A stretch of DNA of 64,000 nucleotides from Pseudomonas sp. SORT22. GTDB taxonomy: Bacteria; Pseudomonadota; Gammaproteobacteria; Pseudomonadales; Pseudomonadaceae. The DNA lies in assembly GCF_018417635.1 (NCBI RefSeq), contig NZ_CP071007.1, forward strand, positions 1,240,501-1,304,500. The letters are read 5' to 3'. A program made the translations under genes and the position numbers. Under the pieces are notes generated by a model, which had not been told where the DNA came from, searched no databases, and was given only the letters and a program-made list of their open reading frames with translations. This document shows, piece by piece, positions 50,328-58,810 of this stretch (its first letter is position 1; the number at the start of each line of letters is the position of its first letter).

Positions 50328-51257
50328 CTAGAGCGCGCTGCGCAACCTTGCCAGGTCGCGCACCGGCGGCGCCCCATACAAGCGGCTGTACTCGCGGCTG
50401 AACTGCGATGGGCTTTCATAGCCCACGCGATAACCCGCCACTGCCGCCTCCAGCCCGTCATTAAGCATCAGCCGCCGCGCTTCCTGCAGGCGCAACTGCT
50501 TCTGGTACTGCAACGGGCTCATGGACGTCACTGCCTTGAACCGGTGATGCAGGGTCGAAGTACTGAGGTTGACCTCGCGCGCCAGTTCGTCGATGCGCAA
50601 TGGCCGATCAAAGTGCTGGTTGAGCCATTCGATGGCCTGGCACACCCGGTGGGTCTGGCTGTTGGCCATGGCGATTTCATACAGCCGGTAACCCTGCGGG
50701 CCTCGTAGCAGCCGATAGAGAATCTCGCGCTGGATCAGCGGTGCGAGGATCGGGATGTCCTTGGGTGAATCGAGCAAACGAATCAGCCGCAGCAACGCAT
50801 CGAGCAACAGCGGATCGGTCCGTTCCACATACAGCCCGCGCCCCGACGGCAAGCTCGGTACGCCCAGCGGGCCGGCATCGGCCAGCAGGTTGTTGATCTG
50901 CGCCGGGTCGATGTTCAGGCGCACGCCCAGGCTGGGGTTTTCCGGGCTGGCCTCGAGCAGCACGCCGCTGATCGGTAGTGCCACCGACACCACCATGTAA
51001 TGCAACGGGTCGTACATATAGCGCTCGTCGCCCAGGCACACCTCCTTGCTGCCATGGGCCAGGATGCACAGCGCAGGCTCCGCCAGGGCCGGCATGGAGC
51101 GCACGCTTTCTTCGTAGCGCACCAGAAACAGGTCTTCAACCGCCGACTCGACGCCAGCCTGGCGTGGTGCATGGCGCTGGATAAGATCCGCCAGCTCCTG
51201 GCGCTGGCGCTCCAGGGCAGGGTCGAGGATCAAGCGGTTGGGGTCGGTAGCGGACAT
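50328..51257 (-). CDS. AraC-family regulator with AraC_N domain
   Basis: A 309-aa regulator of the YqhC-like type. The N-terminal domain spans residues 30-190 (ALCILAHGSKEVCLGDERY), and the C-terminal double helix-turn-helix includes AREVNLSTSTLHHRFKAV and GYRVGYESPSQFSREYSR. Divergent from the monooxygenase gene; the gap contains a perfect 16-bp inverted repeat. Confidence 0.9.
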   Translation of the reverse strand: MSATDPNRLILDPALERQRQELADLIQRHAPRQAGVESAVEDLFLVRYEESVRSMPALAEPALCILAHGSKEVCLGDERYMYDPLHYMVVSVALPISGVLLEASPENPSLGVRLNIDPAQINNLLADAGPLGVPSLPSGRGLYVERTDPLLLDALLRLIRLLDSPKDIPILAPLIQREILYRLLRGPQGYRLYEIAMANSQTHRVCQAIEWLNQHFDRPLRIDELAREVNLSTSTLHHRFKAVTSMSPLQYQKQLRLQEARRLMLNDGLEAAVAGYRVGYESPSQFSREYSRLYGAPPVRDLARLRSAL

Positions 51258-51330
51258 GGGAGCGATTCCTCGGAGAACGACTGCAGGATAGGTTTGTGCA
51301 AGCCACGGCGCTAGTCGAAAGCTGCCGCCT

Positions 51331-51369
51331 GCTTGCCTGATCCTGCAAGGCGCGCAGGATCAGGCAAGC
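51331..51369. promoter_or_regulatory. Perfect 16-bp inverted repeat between AraC regulator and monooxygenase
   Basis: GCTTGCCTGATCCTGC (51331-51346), spacer AAGGCGC, then its exact complement GCAGGATCAGGCAAGC (51354-51369). It lies about midway between the divergent starts and is the obvious candidate operator of the regulator. As RNA it would also form a strong hairpin in either leader. Confidence 0.7.
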
Positions 51370-51460
51370 GCTCGACAGGAATCGCCTAACCGCCGCGCAG
51401 GCGCGTGGCCTAACCTGTGCAGCCTGGCAATTTCATCTGGCTGCACATGGAGAAACGCTC

Positions 51461-51769
51461 ATGACCTCGGCACAATCGGTCACCCACCTTGCTTTTATCC
51501 GCGCCAGCAGTGGTCGTTCAGACGAACTGGGCGAGCGCCTGCGTGATCTGCTGGAACCCTCGCGCCAGGCCCCCGGCTGCCTGAAATTCAGCCTGCAACG
51601 CTCCCAGGCCGACGCCGACCTGTGGCTGCTCAGCGGCTTCTGGCGCGATCAGCAATCGATGAGTGGCTACTTCGCTTCACCGACCCTCGAGCTGTTCGGT
51701 GAGTTGGTACAGGCGCGGGTGGTCGACAGCCTCGACCTGCATACCTTCGGCGAACCATCTGCAGGTTAG
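51461..51769 (+). CDS. Antibiotic biosynthesis monooxygenase-domain protein
   Basis: A 102-aa ferredoxin-like alpha/beta-barrel (ABM) protein. It opens with a beta strand (THLAFIRASSG), then a helix (ELGERLRDLLEPSRQ), APGCLKF, and the closing strand-helix part. Family members act as cofactor-free monooxygenases on quinones or detoxify small aldehydes; the substrate is unknown. Divergent from its probable AraC regulator. Confidence 0.85.
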   Translation: MTSAQSVTHLAFIRASSGRSDELGERLRDLLEPSRQAPGCLKFSLQRSQADADLWLLSGFWRDQQSMSGYFASPTLELFGELVQARVVDSLDLHTFGEPSAG

Positions 51770-51807
51770 AATGGCGGCTTTCGGCAATTGATGTGGATTC
51801 AAGGCAC

Positions 51808-52050
51808 ATGGCACGTAAAGAATTTTCCCAGTTCGAAGCAGTATCGGCAGCCGTGCGCGGCGACGACGGCTACCACGCCGCCATCGCCGTCAAAGGCCTG
51901 GGCGCCTCCGGGGCGCCGCGCTTTCACAAGGTCTTGCTGGAGCAGACCTTCAAGACCGCATTGGCCGCTGATGAAGCAGCCTGCGCCGAACTTGAACGCC
52001 TGCAGGGCGTCGATGACGACGCCGAGCTGGTCTGGCAACTCAGCTGTTGA
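51808..52050 (+). CDS. Conserved-looking small hypothetical protein
   Basis: An 80-aa soluble acidic protein (MARKEFSQFEAVSAAVRGDDGYHAAI in part, split for length), with a helical C-terminal half rich in Ala/Glu. No motif recognised. The 3' end overlaps the convergent flavin reductase gene by 11 bp. An upstream ATG at 51793 has no better start signal. Confidence 0.65.
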   Translation: MARKEFSQFEAVSAAVRGDDGYHAAIAVKGLGASGAPRFHKVLLEQTFKTALAADEAACAELERLQGVDDDAELVWQLSC

Positions 52051-52651
52051 CCTGCGGGCGGGCCATTTTGAACAGGTTGCCCAGCTCGAAGTAATCCGCC
52101 GGGCCGCCGCCACGCAGGATCGGCTGGCCCGCAGCGGTATCGTAGATACCGTCCTTGAGCAGGTGCTCGGCGATATGCACCGCCACCACTTCACCCAGCA
52201 CCAGCCAGCTAGGCACCAATGCCTGGTCGGCACTTTGCAGCTGGATGATCTGGGTCACCTTGCACTCGAACGACACCGGGCTTTCTTGCACCCGCGGCAC
52301 CGCAATCACCTTTGACGCGACGGGCGTCAGCCCGCTCAGGGCGAACTCGTCGACCTGCGGCGCAACCGCAGCGCAGCTCTGGTTCATGGCCTCGGCCAGC
52401 GGCAGGGTGGCCAGGTTCCAGGCGAACTCGCCGGTCTGCTCGATGTTGTTCAGGCTGTCTTTACGCCCGACGCTGGAAAAACCAATGATCGGCGGAATGT
52501 AGTTGAAGGCGTTGAAGAAGCTGTAGGGCGCAAGGTTCAGGCGACCTTCGGCGTCCTGGGAGGAAATCCAGCCAATCGGGCGGGGGCCGACGATGGCATT
52601 GAACGGATCGTGGGGCAGGCCGTGGCCTTTTGCCGGTTCGTAGTAATACAT
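52040..52651 (-). CDS. Flavin reductase-like FMN-binding protein
   Basis: A 203-aa split-barrel flavin-binding protein. Family sequences are VGPRPIGWISSQD and RLNLAPYSFFNAFNYIPP, and FECKVTQII lies in the second half. It probably reduces FMN or serves a two-component oxygenase. No oxygenase partner lies next to it, apart from the ABM protein 270 bp beyond its 3' end. Confidence 0.87.
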   Translation of the reverse strand: MYYYEPAKGHGLPHDPFNAIVGPRPIGWISSQDAEGRLNLAPYSFFNAFNYIPPIIGFSSVGRKDSLNNIEQTGEFAWNLATLPLAEAMNQSCAAVAPQVDEFALSGLTPVASKVIAVPRVQESPVSFECKVTQIIQLQSADQALVPSWLVLGEVVAVHIAEHLLKDGIYDTAAGQPILRGGGPADYFELGNLFKMARPQVNS

Positions 52652-52719
52652 CTGCGCTGGCCCGAAGGCCTTCCCTGTGAGTAAGCCTCTAGTGTGCCAA
52701 GGCTTGGCCTTGCTGAAAA

Positions 52720-52748
52720 TGACTAAGCCCGGCCGAAGCCGGGCTGAC
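52720..52748 (-). terminator. UUCG-loop terminator of the repeat-protein gene
   Basis: On the minus strand AGCCCGGC-TTCG-GCCGGGCT, followed by TTAGTCATTTTC. The tetraloop is the extra-stable UUCG type. It starts about 20 bp after the stop codon at 52765. Confidence 0.75.
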
Positions 52749-52764
52749 TGCGTCGCAGCAGGGG

Positions 52765-53013
52765 TTAGCTGATGCGGTGGGCCTGAGTGCGATCGAAGCC
52801 GTCTTCAGCGAATTTGGCGCCGCCAGTGCGATCGAAACCGTCTTCGGCAAATTTGGCCGCGCCGGTGCGATCGAAACCATCTTCTGCATAAGTGGCCGAC
52901 TGGCTTTGCACGGCGCTGAAGTTGTGGCCGTTGGTGTGGTCGAAGCCGTCTTCGGCGAATGCGTTGGCAGCCAGTACCGAGAAGGCCAGGGTCAGGATCA
53001 GTTTGCTTTTCAT
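52765..53013 (-). CDS. Secreted mini-protein with four AEDGFDRT-like repeats
   Basis: An 82-aa precursor. Residues 1-20 are a clear signal peptide (LTLAFSVLAANAFA). The mature form begins with the first repeat EDGFDHT (21-27). AEDGFDRT follows at 43-50, 56-63 and 69-76 with an exact 13-residue period. The repeats are acidic, with an aromatic and a basic residue. I recall similar Pseudomonas proteins under uninformative names; no function is established. GGAGC lies upstream. It has its own terminator and stands alone. Confidence 0.8.
   Translation of the reverse strand: MKSKLILTLAFSVLAANAFAEDGFDHTNGHNFSAVQSQSATYAEDGFDRTGAAKFAEDGFDRTGGAKFAEDGFDRTQAHRIS
52786..52885. repeat. 39-bp tandem repeat inside the mini-protein gene
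   Basis: GTGCGATCGAA recurs at 52787, 52826 and 52865, exactly 39 bp apart, encoding the 13-residue units. Third-position differences among copies show the repeats are not freshly duplicated. Confidence 0.85.
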
Positions 53014-53335
53014 GGTCGTTGCTCCGAGGTGGTGAGGGGTTGTTTGTTTCTATGGGTTTAATGCTACGCCGATTAAATTGATTAAAAAGCGCAAAAAATA
53101 GCGTATAAAAATCGAATAACTAGATGTTTTTGGCGACAGTCCCGCCTTTATCGCGCACCTGTGGGAGCGGGCTTGACCCGCGATGCAGGCAACCCGATCT
53201 CCCATGGGTGAACAATGCCCCCCCAGGATTAATCAGTCGTTAAACCGGCCAAAACACTTTTTTCATCAGCCCACTACCGATTTTTCATCGGCGCTTGCGC
53301 AGTCTCTGCCGCACCTGACACTGGAGCGCTACCCG
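53014..53335. other. Intergenic region with REP-like element
   Basis: About 320 bp without a supported gene. The left half is AT-rich (53050-53130) and probably holds the mini-protein promoter. A REP-like element follows at 53157-53185. The frame that extends left from the next gene to 53183 is non-conserved in character. Confidence 0.5.
53157..53185. repeat. REP-like element
   Basis: CACCTGTGGGAGCGGGCTTG and ACCCGCGATG, with a GCGGG/CCCGC stem, in the opposite orientation to the copy at 22519. Typical P. putida-group REP sequence. Confidence 0.8.
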
Positions 53336-54091
53336 ATGAATAAACTCCCCCAGATCACCTTGGCCTTCTGGGTCATGAAGATCTGCGCCACCACCCTCGG
53401 CGAGACCGCCGGCGACCTGCTTTCAATGACATTGAACGTGGGCTACGCCATGAGCTCGCTGATCCTGATCAGCGTGTTTCTCGCCACCCTGGTCACCCAA
53501 CTGTTTTCCAGGGCCTACCACCCAGTGCTGTACTGGCTGGTAATCCTTTCCACCAGCACCGCCGGCACGACCATGTCCGACTTCATGGACCGCACGCTGG
53601 GCCTGGGCTACGCCACCGGCTCGGCGATCCTGATCGGCATTCTGTTGCTGACCTTTGCCCTCTGGCGCCTTAGCGGCAATCCGCTCAACGTCAATCACAT
53701 CAAGACGCGCAAGGGCGAGCTGTTTTACTGGGTGGCGATCCTGTTCTCCAACACCCTGGGCACGGCGCTGGGCGACTACCTGGCAGACGATTCGGGCCTG
53801 GGCTTTGCCGGTGGCGCCTTGCTGATCGGCAGTGCCATCGGTTTGGTGGTGCTGGCCCGGTACTGGACCCGGCTGTCCGGCGTGGTGTTGTTCTGGATCG
53901 CCTTCGTGCTGACCCGGCCCTTTGGTGCGACTTTGGGCGACTTCCTCACCAAACCCCATGAAAAGGGCGGCCTGGACTTCGGCACGGTAGGCTCATCGGC
54001 GGTATTGGGCGGTATCTTGCTGGCGATGATCGGCCTGGCCTATTACTACAACAATCGCAATCAGCGCCAGGCACTGGCCGAGTTGTCCTGA
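53336..54091 (+). CDS. Four-repeat membrane protein (COG4705-like)
   Basis: A 251-aa inner-membrane protein, eight predicted helices, made of four related units. Each unit starts near F/Y-W and has G-x-[TA]-x-[GSM]-x-D: G22...D27, G77...D82, G142...D147, G197...D202. Units 1-3 continue with N/GLGYA-type segments and an I/L-rich helix. GGAG lies 10 bp before MNKLPQ. It resembles uncharacterised COG4705 proteins. Four equivalent acidic residues inside a membrane suggest an ion path or metal site (inference). Confidence 0.82.
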   Translation: MNKLPQITLAFWVMKICATTLGETAGDLLSMTLNVGYAMSSLILISVFLATLVTQLFSRAYHPVLYWLVILSTSTAGTTMSDFMDRTLGLGYATGSAILIGILLLTFALWRLSGNPLNVNHIKTRKGELFYWVAILFSNTLGTALGDYLADDSGLGFAGGALLIGSAIGLVVLARYWTRLSGVVLFWIAFVLTRPFGATLGDFLTKPHEKGGLDFGTVGSSAVLGGILLAMIGLAYYYNNRNQRQALAELS

Positions 54092-54105
54092 ACCGGGTCA
54101 TGCAA

Positions 54106-54137
54106 AAAAGGGGCGTCCATTGCTGGACGCCCCTTTT
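54106..54137. terminator. Terminator after the four-repeat membrane protein
   Basis: AAAAGGGGCGTCCA-TTGC-TGGACGCCCCTTTT, a 14-bp perfect stem with A-run and T-run. It also serves the convergent permease gene ending at 54161. Confidence 0.93.
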
Positions 54138-54160
54138 CATTTACAGCGCAAAGTTGGCTG

Positions 54161-55480
54161 TCAGTCAGTGGTGATCCGCGAATGCTTGCGGGTGTCCTTC
54201 ATGAATACATACACCAGCAACGAGCAGGCGATACAGGCAGTCACATACCAGTAGTAGCCGGTCTCCATGCCGATGCTCTTGAACCACAGCGCGACGTATT
54301 CAGCGGTACCGCCGAAGATCGACACGGTCAGGGCGTACGGCAGGCCAACGCCCAGGGCGCGGATTTCGGTCGGGAACAGCTCGGCTTTGACCACGGCGTT
54401 GATCGAGGTGTAGCCGCTGACGATGATCAGCGCCGCCATGATCAGGAAGAACGCGCCCCACCAGGTTTCGATGGTGTGCAGGGTGGTCAGGATCGGGACC
54501 GTGCACAGGGTGCCGAGCACGCCGAAGGCGATCAGGATCGGGCGTCGGCCGATCTTGTCGGAGAGGCTGCCGATGACCGGCTGCAGGCACATGAACAGGA
54601 ACAGGGTGGCCGCCGAAATGGTGGTCGAGTCGGAGATGCTCATGCCCACCGTGTTCACCAGGTACTTCTGCATGTAGGTGGTGTAGGTGTAGAAGGCCAG
54701 GGTGCCGCCCATGGTCAGGCCGACCACGGTAGCCAGCTCTTTCGGATGGCGCATCAGGGTGCGCATCAGGCTTTCCTTGGACTTTTCCTTCTTGGTGAAG
54801 GAGGCGGTTTCTTCCATGCCGCGACGCAGGTACAGGGCAACCACCGCGCACAGTGCGCCGATCACGAAGGGTACGCGCCAGCCCCAGGCATACAGCTGCT
54901 CGGTGGTCAGGGTCTGCTGCAAGATGATCAGCACCGCCAGGGCGATGAGCTGGCCGGAGATCAGCGTCACGTACTGGAAGCTGGAGAAGAAGCCACGGCG
55001 TTCCTTGGTGGCCATCTCGCTGAGGTAGGTGGCGGAGGTGCCGTACTCACCGCCTACCGACAGGCCTTGCATCAGGCGGGCGATGACCAGCAGTACCGGT
55101 GCGGCGACGCCGATGGTTTCATAGCCCGGGGTCAGGGCGATGACCAGCGAGCCTGCGCACATCAGCAGTACCGAGGCCATCAGTGCGGCCTTGCGGCCCT
55201 TGCGGTCGGCGTAGATACCCATCAGCCAGCCGCCGATCGGGCGCATCAAAAAGCCCACGGCGAAGATCGCAGCGGTGTTGAGCAACTGGGCAGTGGTGTC
55301 GCCAGCAGGGAAGAAGGCTTTGGCGAAGTACAGGGAAAACGCGGCGTAAACGTACCAGTCGTACCATTCGACCATGTTGCCGATCGAACCGCTGAAAATC
55401 GACTTGAGTCGGCTTCGGGTGGTTTTTTCCGCGGCGGGCGCAACGGCCGCCCCGGCGGGCAGGGTGGTGGAGTTATCCAT
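54161..55480 (-). CDS. MHS-family alpha-ketoglutarate/dicarboxylate permease
   Basis: A 439-aa MFS permease of the metabolite:H+ symporter type (KgtP/PcaT-like). VEWYDWYVYAAF and GIYADRKGRKAALM are the branch motifs. Location after a MifSR-type system matches the P. aeruginosa arrangement, where the permease takes up alpha-ketoglutarate. MDNSTTL has AAGG upstream; an ATG at 55495 is the alternative. A sigma54 promoter and a TTGTTTTT (minus-strand AAAAACAA, Hfq/Crc-type) lie before it. Confidence 0.9.
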   Translation of the reverse strand: MDNSTTLPAGAAVAPAAEKTTRSRLKSIFSGSIGNMVEWYDWYVYAAFSLYFAKAFFPAGDTTAQLLNTAAIFAVGFLMRPIGGWLMGIYADRKGRKAALMASVLLMCAGSLVIALTPGYETIGVAAPVLLVIARLMQGLSVGGEYGTSATYLSEMATKERRGFFSSFQYVTLISGQLIALAVLIILQQTLTTEQLYAWGWRVPFVIGALCAVVALYLRRGMEETASFTKKEKSKESLMRTLMRHPKELATVVGLTMGGTLAFYTYTTYMQKYLVNTVGMSISDSTTISAATLFLFMCLQPVIGSLSDKIGRRPILIAFGVLGTLCTVPILTTLHTIETWWGAFFLIMAALIIVSGYTSINAVVKAELFPTEIRALGVGLPYALTVSIFGGTAEYVALWFKSIGMETGYYWYVTACIACSLLVYVFMKDTRKHSRITTD

Positions 55481-55540
55481 CGAAGGGACCTTCATAGTTG
55501 TTTTTGTGGAGCGCGCCGAAACGCAGCCTGCCAGGGCTAT

Positions 55541-55556
55541 AGCAGAAGCTGTGCCA
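55541..55556 (-). promoter_or_regulatory. Sigma54 promoter of the permease gene
   Basis: On the minus strand TGGCAC-AGCTT-CTGCT: the invariant GG and GC are exactly 10 bases apart, as RpoN requires. It lies 61 bp before the permease start, and the adjacent gene encodes a sigma54 activator. Confidence 0.8.
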
Positions 55557-55599
55557 GGTGCTGGAAGCCCGGTCTAGAAGGGTTGTATGGATGTGGTGA

Positions 55600-55644
55600 G
55601 CGGAAATCCGCCTATTCAAACGGGTGGGTCGGCGAAAATCCGCT
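55600..55644. promoter_or_regulatory. Paired upstream activator sites (candidate MifR sites)
   Basis: GCGGAAATCCGC (55600-55611) and GCGAAAATCCGC (55632-55643) are near-palindromes with centres 32 bp apart, about three helical turns. They lie 45-100 bp upstream of the sigma54 promoter, the usual place for enhancer sites. Confidence 0.65.
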
Positions 55645-55664
55645 TATGTTGATCGGCGTTTCGA

Positions 55665-56999
55665 TCAAGCAGGGCCGAGAAAATCTTCACGCAACAGGCC
55701 GTGGCGTTGCATCTTCTCGTTGAGGGTGCGCCGCGGCAGTTGCAGCTCTTCCATGACCGCCTTGATCTCGCCCTTGTGCCGGCTCAAGGCGGCGCGCAGG
55801 CACTGGGCCTCGAAGGCCTCCTGCTGGGCGGCCAGCGACTGCCCGGCTTCGATGGGCGCCGCTGCCGGCTCGCCCAGGCCCAGGGCATGGCGTTCGGCGG
55901 CGTTGGCCAGTTCACGGACGTTGCCCGGCCAGTCGTGCCCCAGCAGCTTGCCCAGGTGCGCGCCACTGAGTAGCGGCGCGTTGCGGCCAACGCGCTCGGC
56001 GGCCAGACGGGCAAAGTGGTTGAACAGCAGCGGAATGTCTTCACGGCGCTCGCGCAACGGCGCCAGGCGCAATTCGGCGACGTTCAGGCGGTACGCGAGG
56101 TCTTCGCGAAAGCGTCCGGCGCGGGCTTCTTCAAGCAGGTCGGGCTTGGTTGCGGCGATGATCCGCAGGTCGACGCTGATGCTCTGGTTGGCGCCCAGGC
56201 GTTCGAGCTTCTGCTCCTGCAGCACGCGCAGCAGCTTGGCCTGCTGGGCCAGCGGCATGCTTTCGATTTCGTCGAGGAACACCGTGCCGCCGTTGGCGTA
56301 TTCAAGCTTGCCGATGCGCTTGCCCTGGGCGCCGGTGAAGGCGCCGCTTTCATGGCCGAACAGCTCGGCCTCGAACAGTTGCTCTGGGATTGCCGCGCAG
56401 TTGAGGGCAACGAAAGGCTTGCCGGCGCGCGGGCCGAAGTCGTGCAGGCAGCGTGCGACCTGCTCCTTGCCGCTGCCGGTTTCGCCGCGAATCAGCACAT
56501 TGACCGGCAGGCTGGCGAGGTCCAGCACCTGCTTGCGCAACTGCTGCATGCCCAGGGACACACCCAGCAGGTTCGCCTCCAGGCGCACCTTGAAATCGGC
56601 CTGCTCATGCAGGCGGCGGTTCTCCAGCACCAGCTGGCGTTTTTCCAGGGCGCGGCGCAGGCTGCCGAGCAGGGCTTCGGGGCTGAAGGGTTTTTCCAGA
56701 AAGTCGTAGGCGCCGTTGCGCATGGCCTCGACCGCCATCGGCACATCGCCGTGCCCGGTGAGCAGAATCACCGGCAGGTCGGCATCGCTGGCCTGCAGCT
56801 TTCCAAGCAACTGCAGGCCGTCCATCCCTGGCATGCGCACGTCACTGAGGATCACCCCGGGGAAGTGCCCGGGCAGTTGCTCAAGGCAGTCTTCGGCGCG
56901 GCTGAACAGTTGCACGTTGAAGCCCGACAGGCTCAGCCACTGCTCTACGGCGGTGCGGATGCTGGCTTCATCGTCGACGACCATTACTGAGTTCAACAT
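55665..56999 (-). CDS. mifR: Sigma54-dependent response regulator (MifR/DctD-like)
   Basis: A 444-aa activator. A receiver with D53 (VILSDVRMPGMDG), then an AAA+ domain with GETGSGKE, the sigma54-contact loop GAFTGA and FLDEIESMP, then a Fis-type helix-turn-helix near the end (LRAALSRHKGEIKAVMEELQ). Overlaps mifS by 7 bp. Placement beside the permease matches the MifSR alpha-ketoglutarate system; DctD is the wider family name. Confidence 0.9.
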   Translation of the reverse strand: MLNSVMVVDDEASIRTAVEQWLSLSGFNVQLFSRAEDCLEQLPGHFPGVILSDVRMPGMDGLQLLGKLQASDADLPVILLTGHGDVPMAVEAMRNGAYDFLEKPFSPEALLGSLRRALEKRQLVLENRRLHEQADFKVRLEANLLGVSLGMQQLRKQVLDLASLPVNVLIRGETGSGKEQVARCLHDFGPRAGKPFVALNCAAIPEQLFEAELFGHESGAFTGAQGKRIGKLEYANGGTVFLDEIESMPLAQQAKLLRVLQEQKLERLGANQSISVDLRIIAATKPDLLEEARAGRFREDLAYRLNVAELRLAPLRERREDIPLLFNHFARLAAERVGRNAPLLSGAHLGKLLGHDWPGNVRELANAAERHALGLGEPAAAPIEAGQSLAAQQEAFEAQCLRAALSRHKGEIKAVMEELQLPRRTLNEKMQRHGLLREDFLGPA

Positions 57000-58750
57000 G
57001 CAGGTTCCGGGTCCATAGGCAGGGTCAGGCTGAAACGGGCGCCGCCGGGCTGGTTTTCAACCTGCAGGCGGCCACCGGCTTCGTGAATGATGCCATAGGA
57101 AATCGCCAGGCCCAGGCCCAATCCTTCGCCCACCGGCTTGGTGGTGAAGAACGGGTCGAAGACACTGCCCAGGTGTTCGGCGGGGATACCGCCACCGCTG
57201 TCGAGCACGCTCAGGCGCCAGTGCTCCTGCTCGGCATCGATGCGCACCTCAAGGCGTTTGTAGCTCTTTTCGGCCATGGCATCCAGGGCGTTGCGCAGCA
57301 GGTTGATCAGCACCTGCTCAAGGCGGATCGCATCGCCGCGCACCCAGGCCGGGCGGGCCAGGTACAGGGCGACGCTGACGTCTTCGGCGCGGATCCGCGC
57401 ATCGAGCAACTGCAGCGCCTGGTCGACCACGGTGGCCAGGTCCAGGCGTTCGCGCAGGCCGCTGGGGCTGTTGCGGGCGAAGGTCTTCAGGTGCCCGGTG
57501 AGCGCCGCCATGCGCGTCAGCATCTGCTCCAGCGGCTCCAGGGCCTGGCGCGCTTCGTCCAGGCGCTGGTTGTCGAGCAGCAGGCGCAGGGTTGCCAGTT
57601 GCATGCGCTGGGTGGTCAAGGGTTGGTTGATTTCGTGGGCCAGGGCCGCCGACATCTGCCCCAGCGCCGCCAGTTTGGCCGATTGCACCAGGCCTTCCTG
57701 GGCGGTGCGCAGGTCGCGGGTGCGGGCCTCGACCAGGCGTTCGAGCTCTTCGCGGCTGCGTTGGCGCAAGCGCGCCAGGCGCAGGCGCTGGCTGATGAAC
57801 AACAGGGCGAACACCAGGCTTAGCCACACGGCAGCGGCGGCCAGCGCGGCGTTGCGCCCGTCATCGCTGACCTGCGGCTTGCGCAGCAGGTGCAGGGTCC
57901 AGCCTTCGGCCTCCAGCGGCAGGCTTTCCCACAGGTAATCGGTGCTGCCCTCGGGGCCCTGCACGCGCATCAGGTGGCTGTTGGCGTCGAAGCTGCTGAG
58001 GATATGGTGCTGCAATGGCACCAGCGGTTGCTTGTCGTACTGGCGGGTAGCGGCCAGTTCCGCGCGGTCGGCGCTGCTCAATGGTTGCAGTTCGCGGTAG
58101 CGCCAGCCGTCCTGGTTGGCGATGAAGATGATCCCGCGGGCGTCGCTGACCAGGAGGATATCGCTGCCCTGGCGCCATTCGCGCTCAAGCTCGGGGAACT
58201 CCAGCTTGACCACCATGGCGCCGAGAAAGCGGCTGTTTTCATCATGCACGGCACTGGACAAGAAATACCCCGGCACGCCGCTGGTCACGCCCACCGCATA
58301 GAAGCGGCCGCTGCCCTGGCTGCGGGTCTGCTTGAAGTACGGGCGAAAGCCATAGTTGGAGCCGACATAGGTGCTGGGCAGGCGCCAGTTGCTGGCGGCC
58401 ACGGCCAGGCCGGTGCGGTCGAGCAGTTCCAGGGTCGAGGAATTGGCCGCGCCGTTGATGCGTTCCAGTTTGCGGTTCAGGGCGTCCTGCACCGGGCCTG
58501 CGACTGGCCCGCGCAAGGCGCTGATCAGTTCCGGGTCGAGTGCCAGCACGGCGGGCAAGGCGCGGTAGCGCTCGATCAGGGTGTGCAGCGACGTGGCATA
58601 CAGCCCCAGTTGCTCATTGGCCCGGCGGGCATCCTCGACCATCGACTGGCGCTTGGCATGGTGCATGGCCCAGCCTGCGGTCAGCAGGGTACCGGCAAGG
58701 ATGAAGAACAGAATCAGGCCCAGACGCAGGGCGCGAAAGGAAGAAGGCAT
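56993..58750 (-). CDS. mifS: DctB-type sensor histidine kinase (MifS-like)
   Basis: A 585-aa kinase. TM1 (about 8-28), a periplasmic double-PAS-like sensor to about 290, TM2 ([15 protein letters not shown]), a coiled coil, the dimerisation domain with phosphorylated H372 ([12 protein letters not shown]), then ATP-binding boxes [16 protein letters not shown] and [13 protein letters not shown]. First gene of the pair, probably sensing alpha-ketoglutarate or another dicarboxylate. Confidence 0.92.
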   Translation of the reverse strand: MPSSFRALRLGLILFFILAGTLLTAGWAMHHAKRQSMVEDARRANEQLGLYATSLHTLIERYRALPAVLALDPELISALRGPVAGPVQDALNRKLERINGAANSSTLELLDRTGLAVAASNWRLPSTYVGSNYGFRPYFKQTRSQGSGRFYAVGVTSGVPGYFLSSAVHDENSRFLGAMVVKLEFPELEREWRQGSDILLVSDARGIIFIANQDGWRYRELQPLSSADRAELAATRQYDKQPLVPLQHHILSSFDANSHLMRVQGPEGSTDYLWESLPLEAEGWTLHLLRKPQVSDDGRNAALAAAAVWLSLVFALLFISQRLRLARLRQRSREELERLVEARTRDLRTAQEGLVQSAKLAALGQMSAALAHEINQPLTTQRMQLATLRLLLDNQRLDEARQALEPLEQMLTRMAALTGHLKTFARNSPSGLRERLDLATVVDQALQLLDARIRAEDVSVALYLARPAWVRGDAIRLEQVLINLLRNALDAMAEKSYKRLEVRIDAEQEHWRLSVLDSGGGIPAEHLGSVFDPFFTTKPVGEGLGLGLAISYGIIHEAGGRLQVENQPGGARFSLTLPMDPEPAC

Positions 58751-58769
58751 GGTGCAAGTCCCGGCAGTG

Positions 58770-58791
58770 GGGAAGGCCTCCTGGCCTTCCC
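58770..58791. terminator. Hairpin between bglX and mifS
   Basis: GGGAAGGCC-TCCT-GGCCTTCCC, a perfect 9-bp stem without a T-run. It lies 19 bp after the bglX stop and 19 bp before the mifS start. Confidence 0.55.
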
Positions 58792-58810
58792 TTGGAGCAT
58801 GGCAACGTTG

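Noticed and set aside
52777..53061. Plus-strand frame over the repeat mini-protein gene
   Set aside because: Its own repeats follow from the 39-bp DNA repeats, and it has no signal peptide or ribosome binding site. The minus-strand frame has both signal peptide and terminator.
54182..55723. A 513-codon plus-strand frame opposite the permease
   Set aside because: Antisense to an MFS gene and crosses its promoter; His/Gly/Gln-rich shadow composition.
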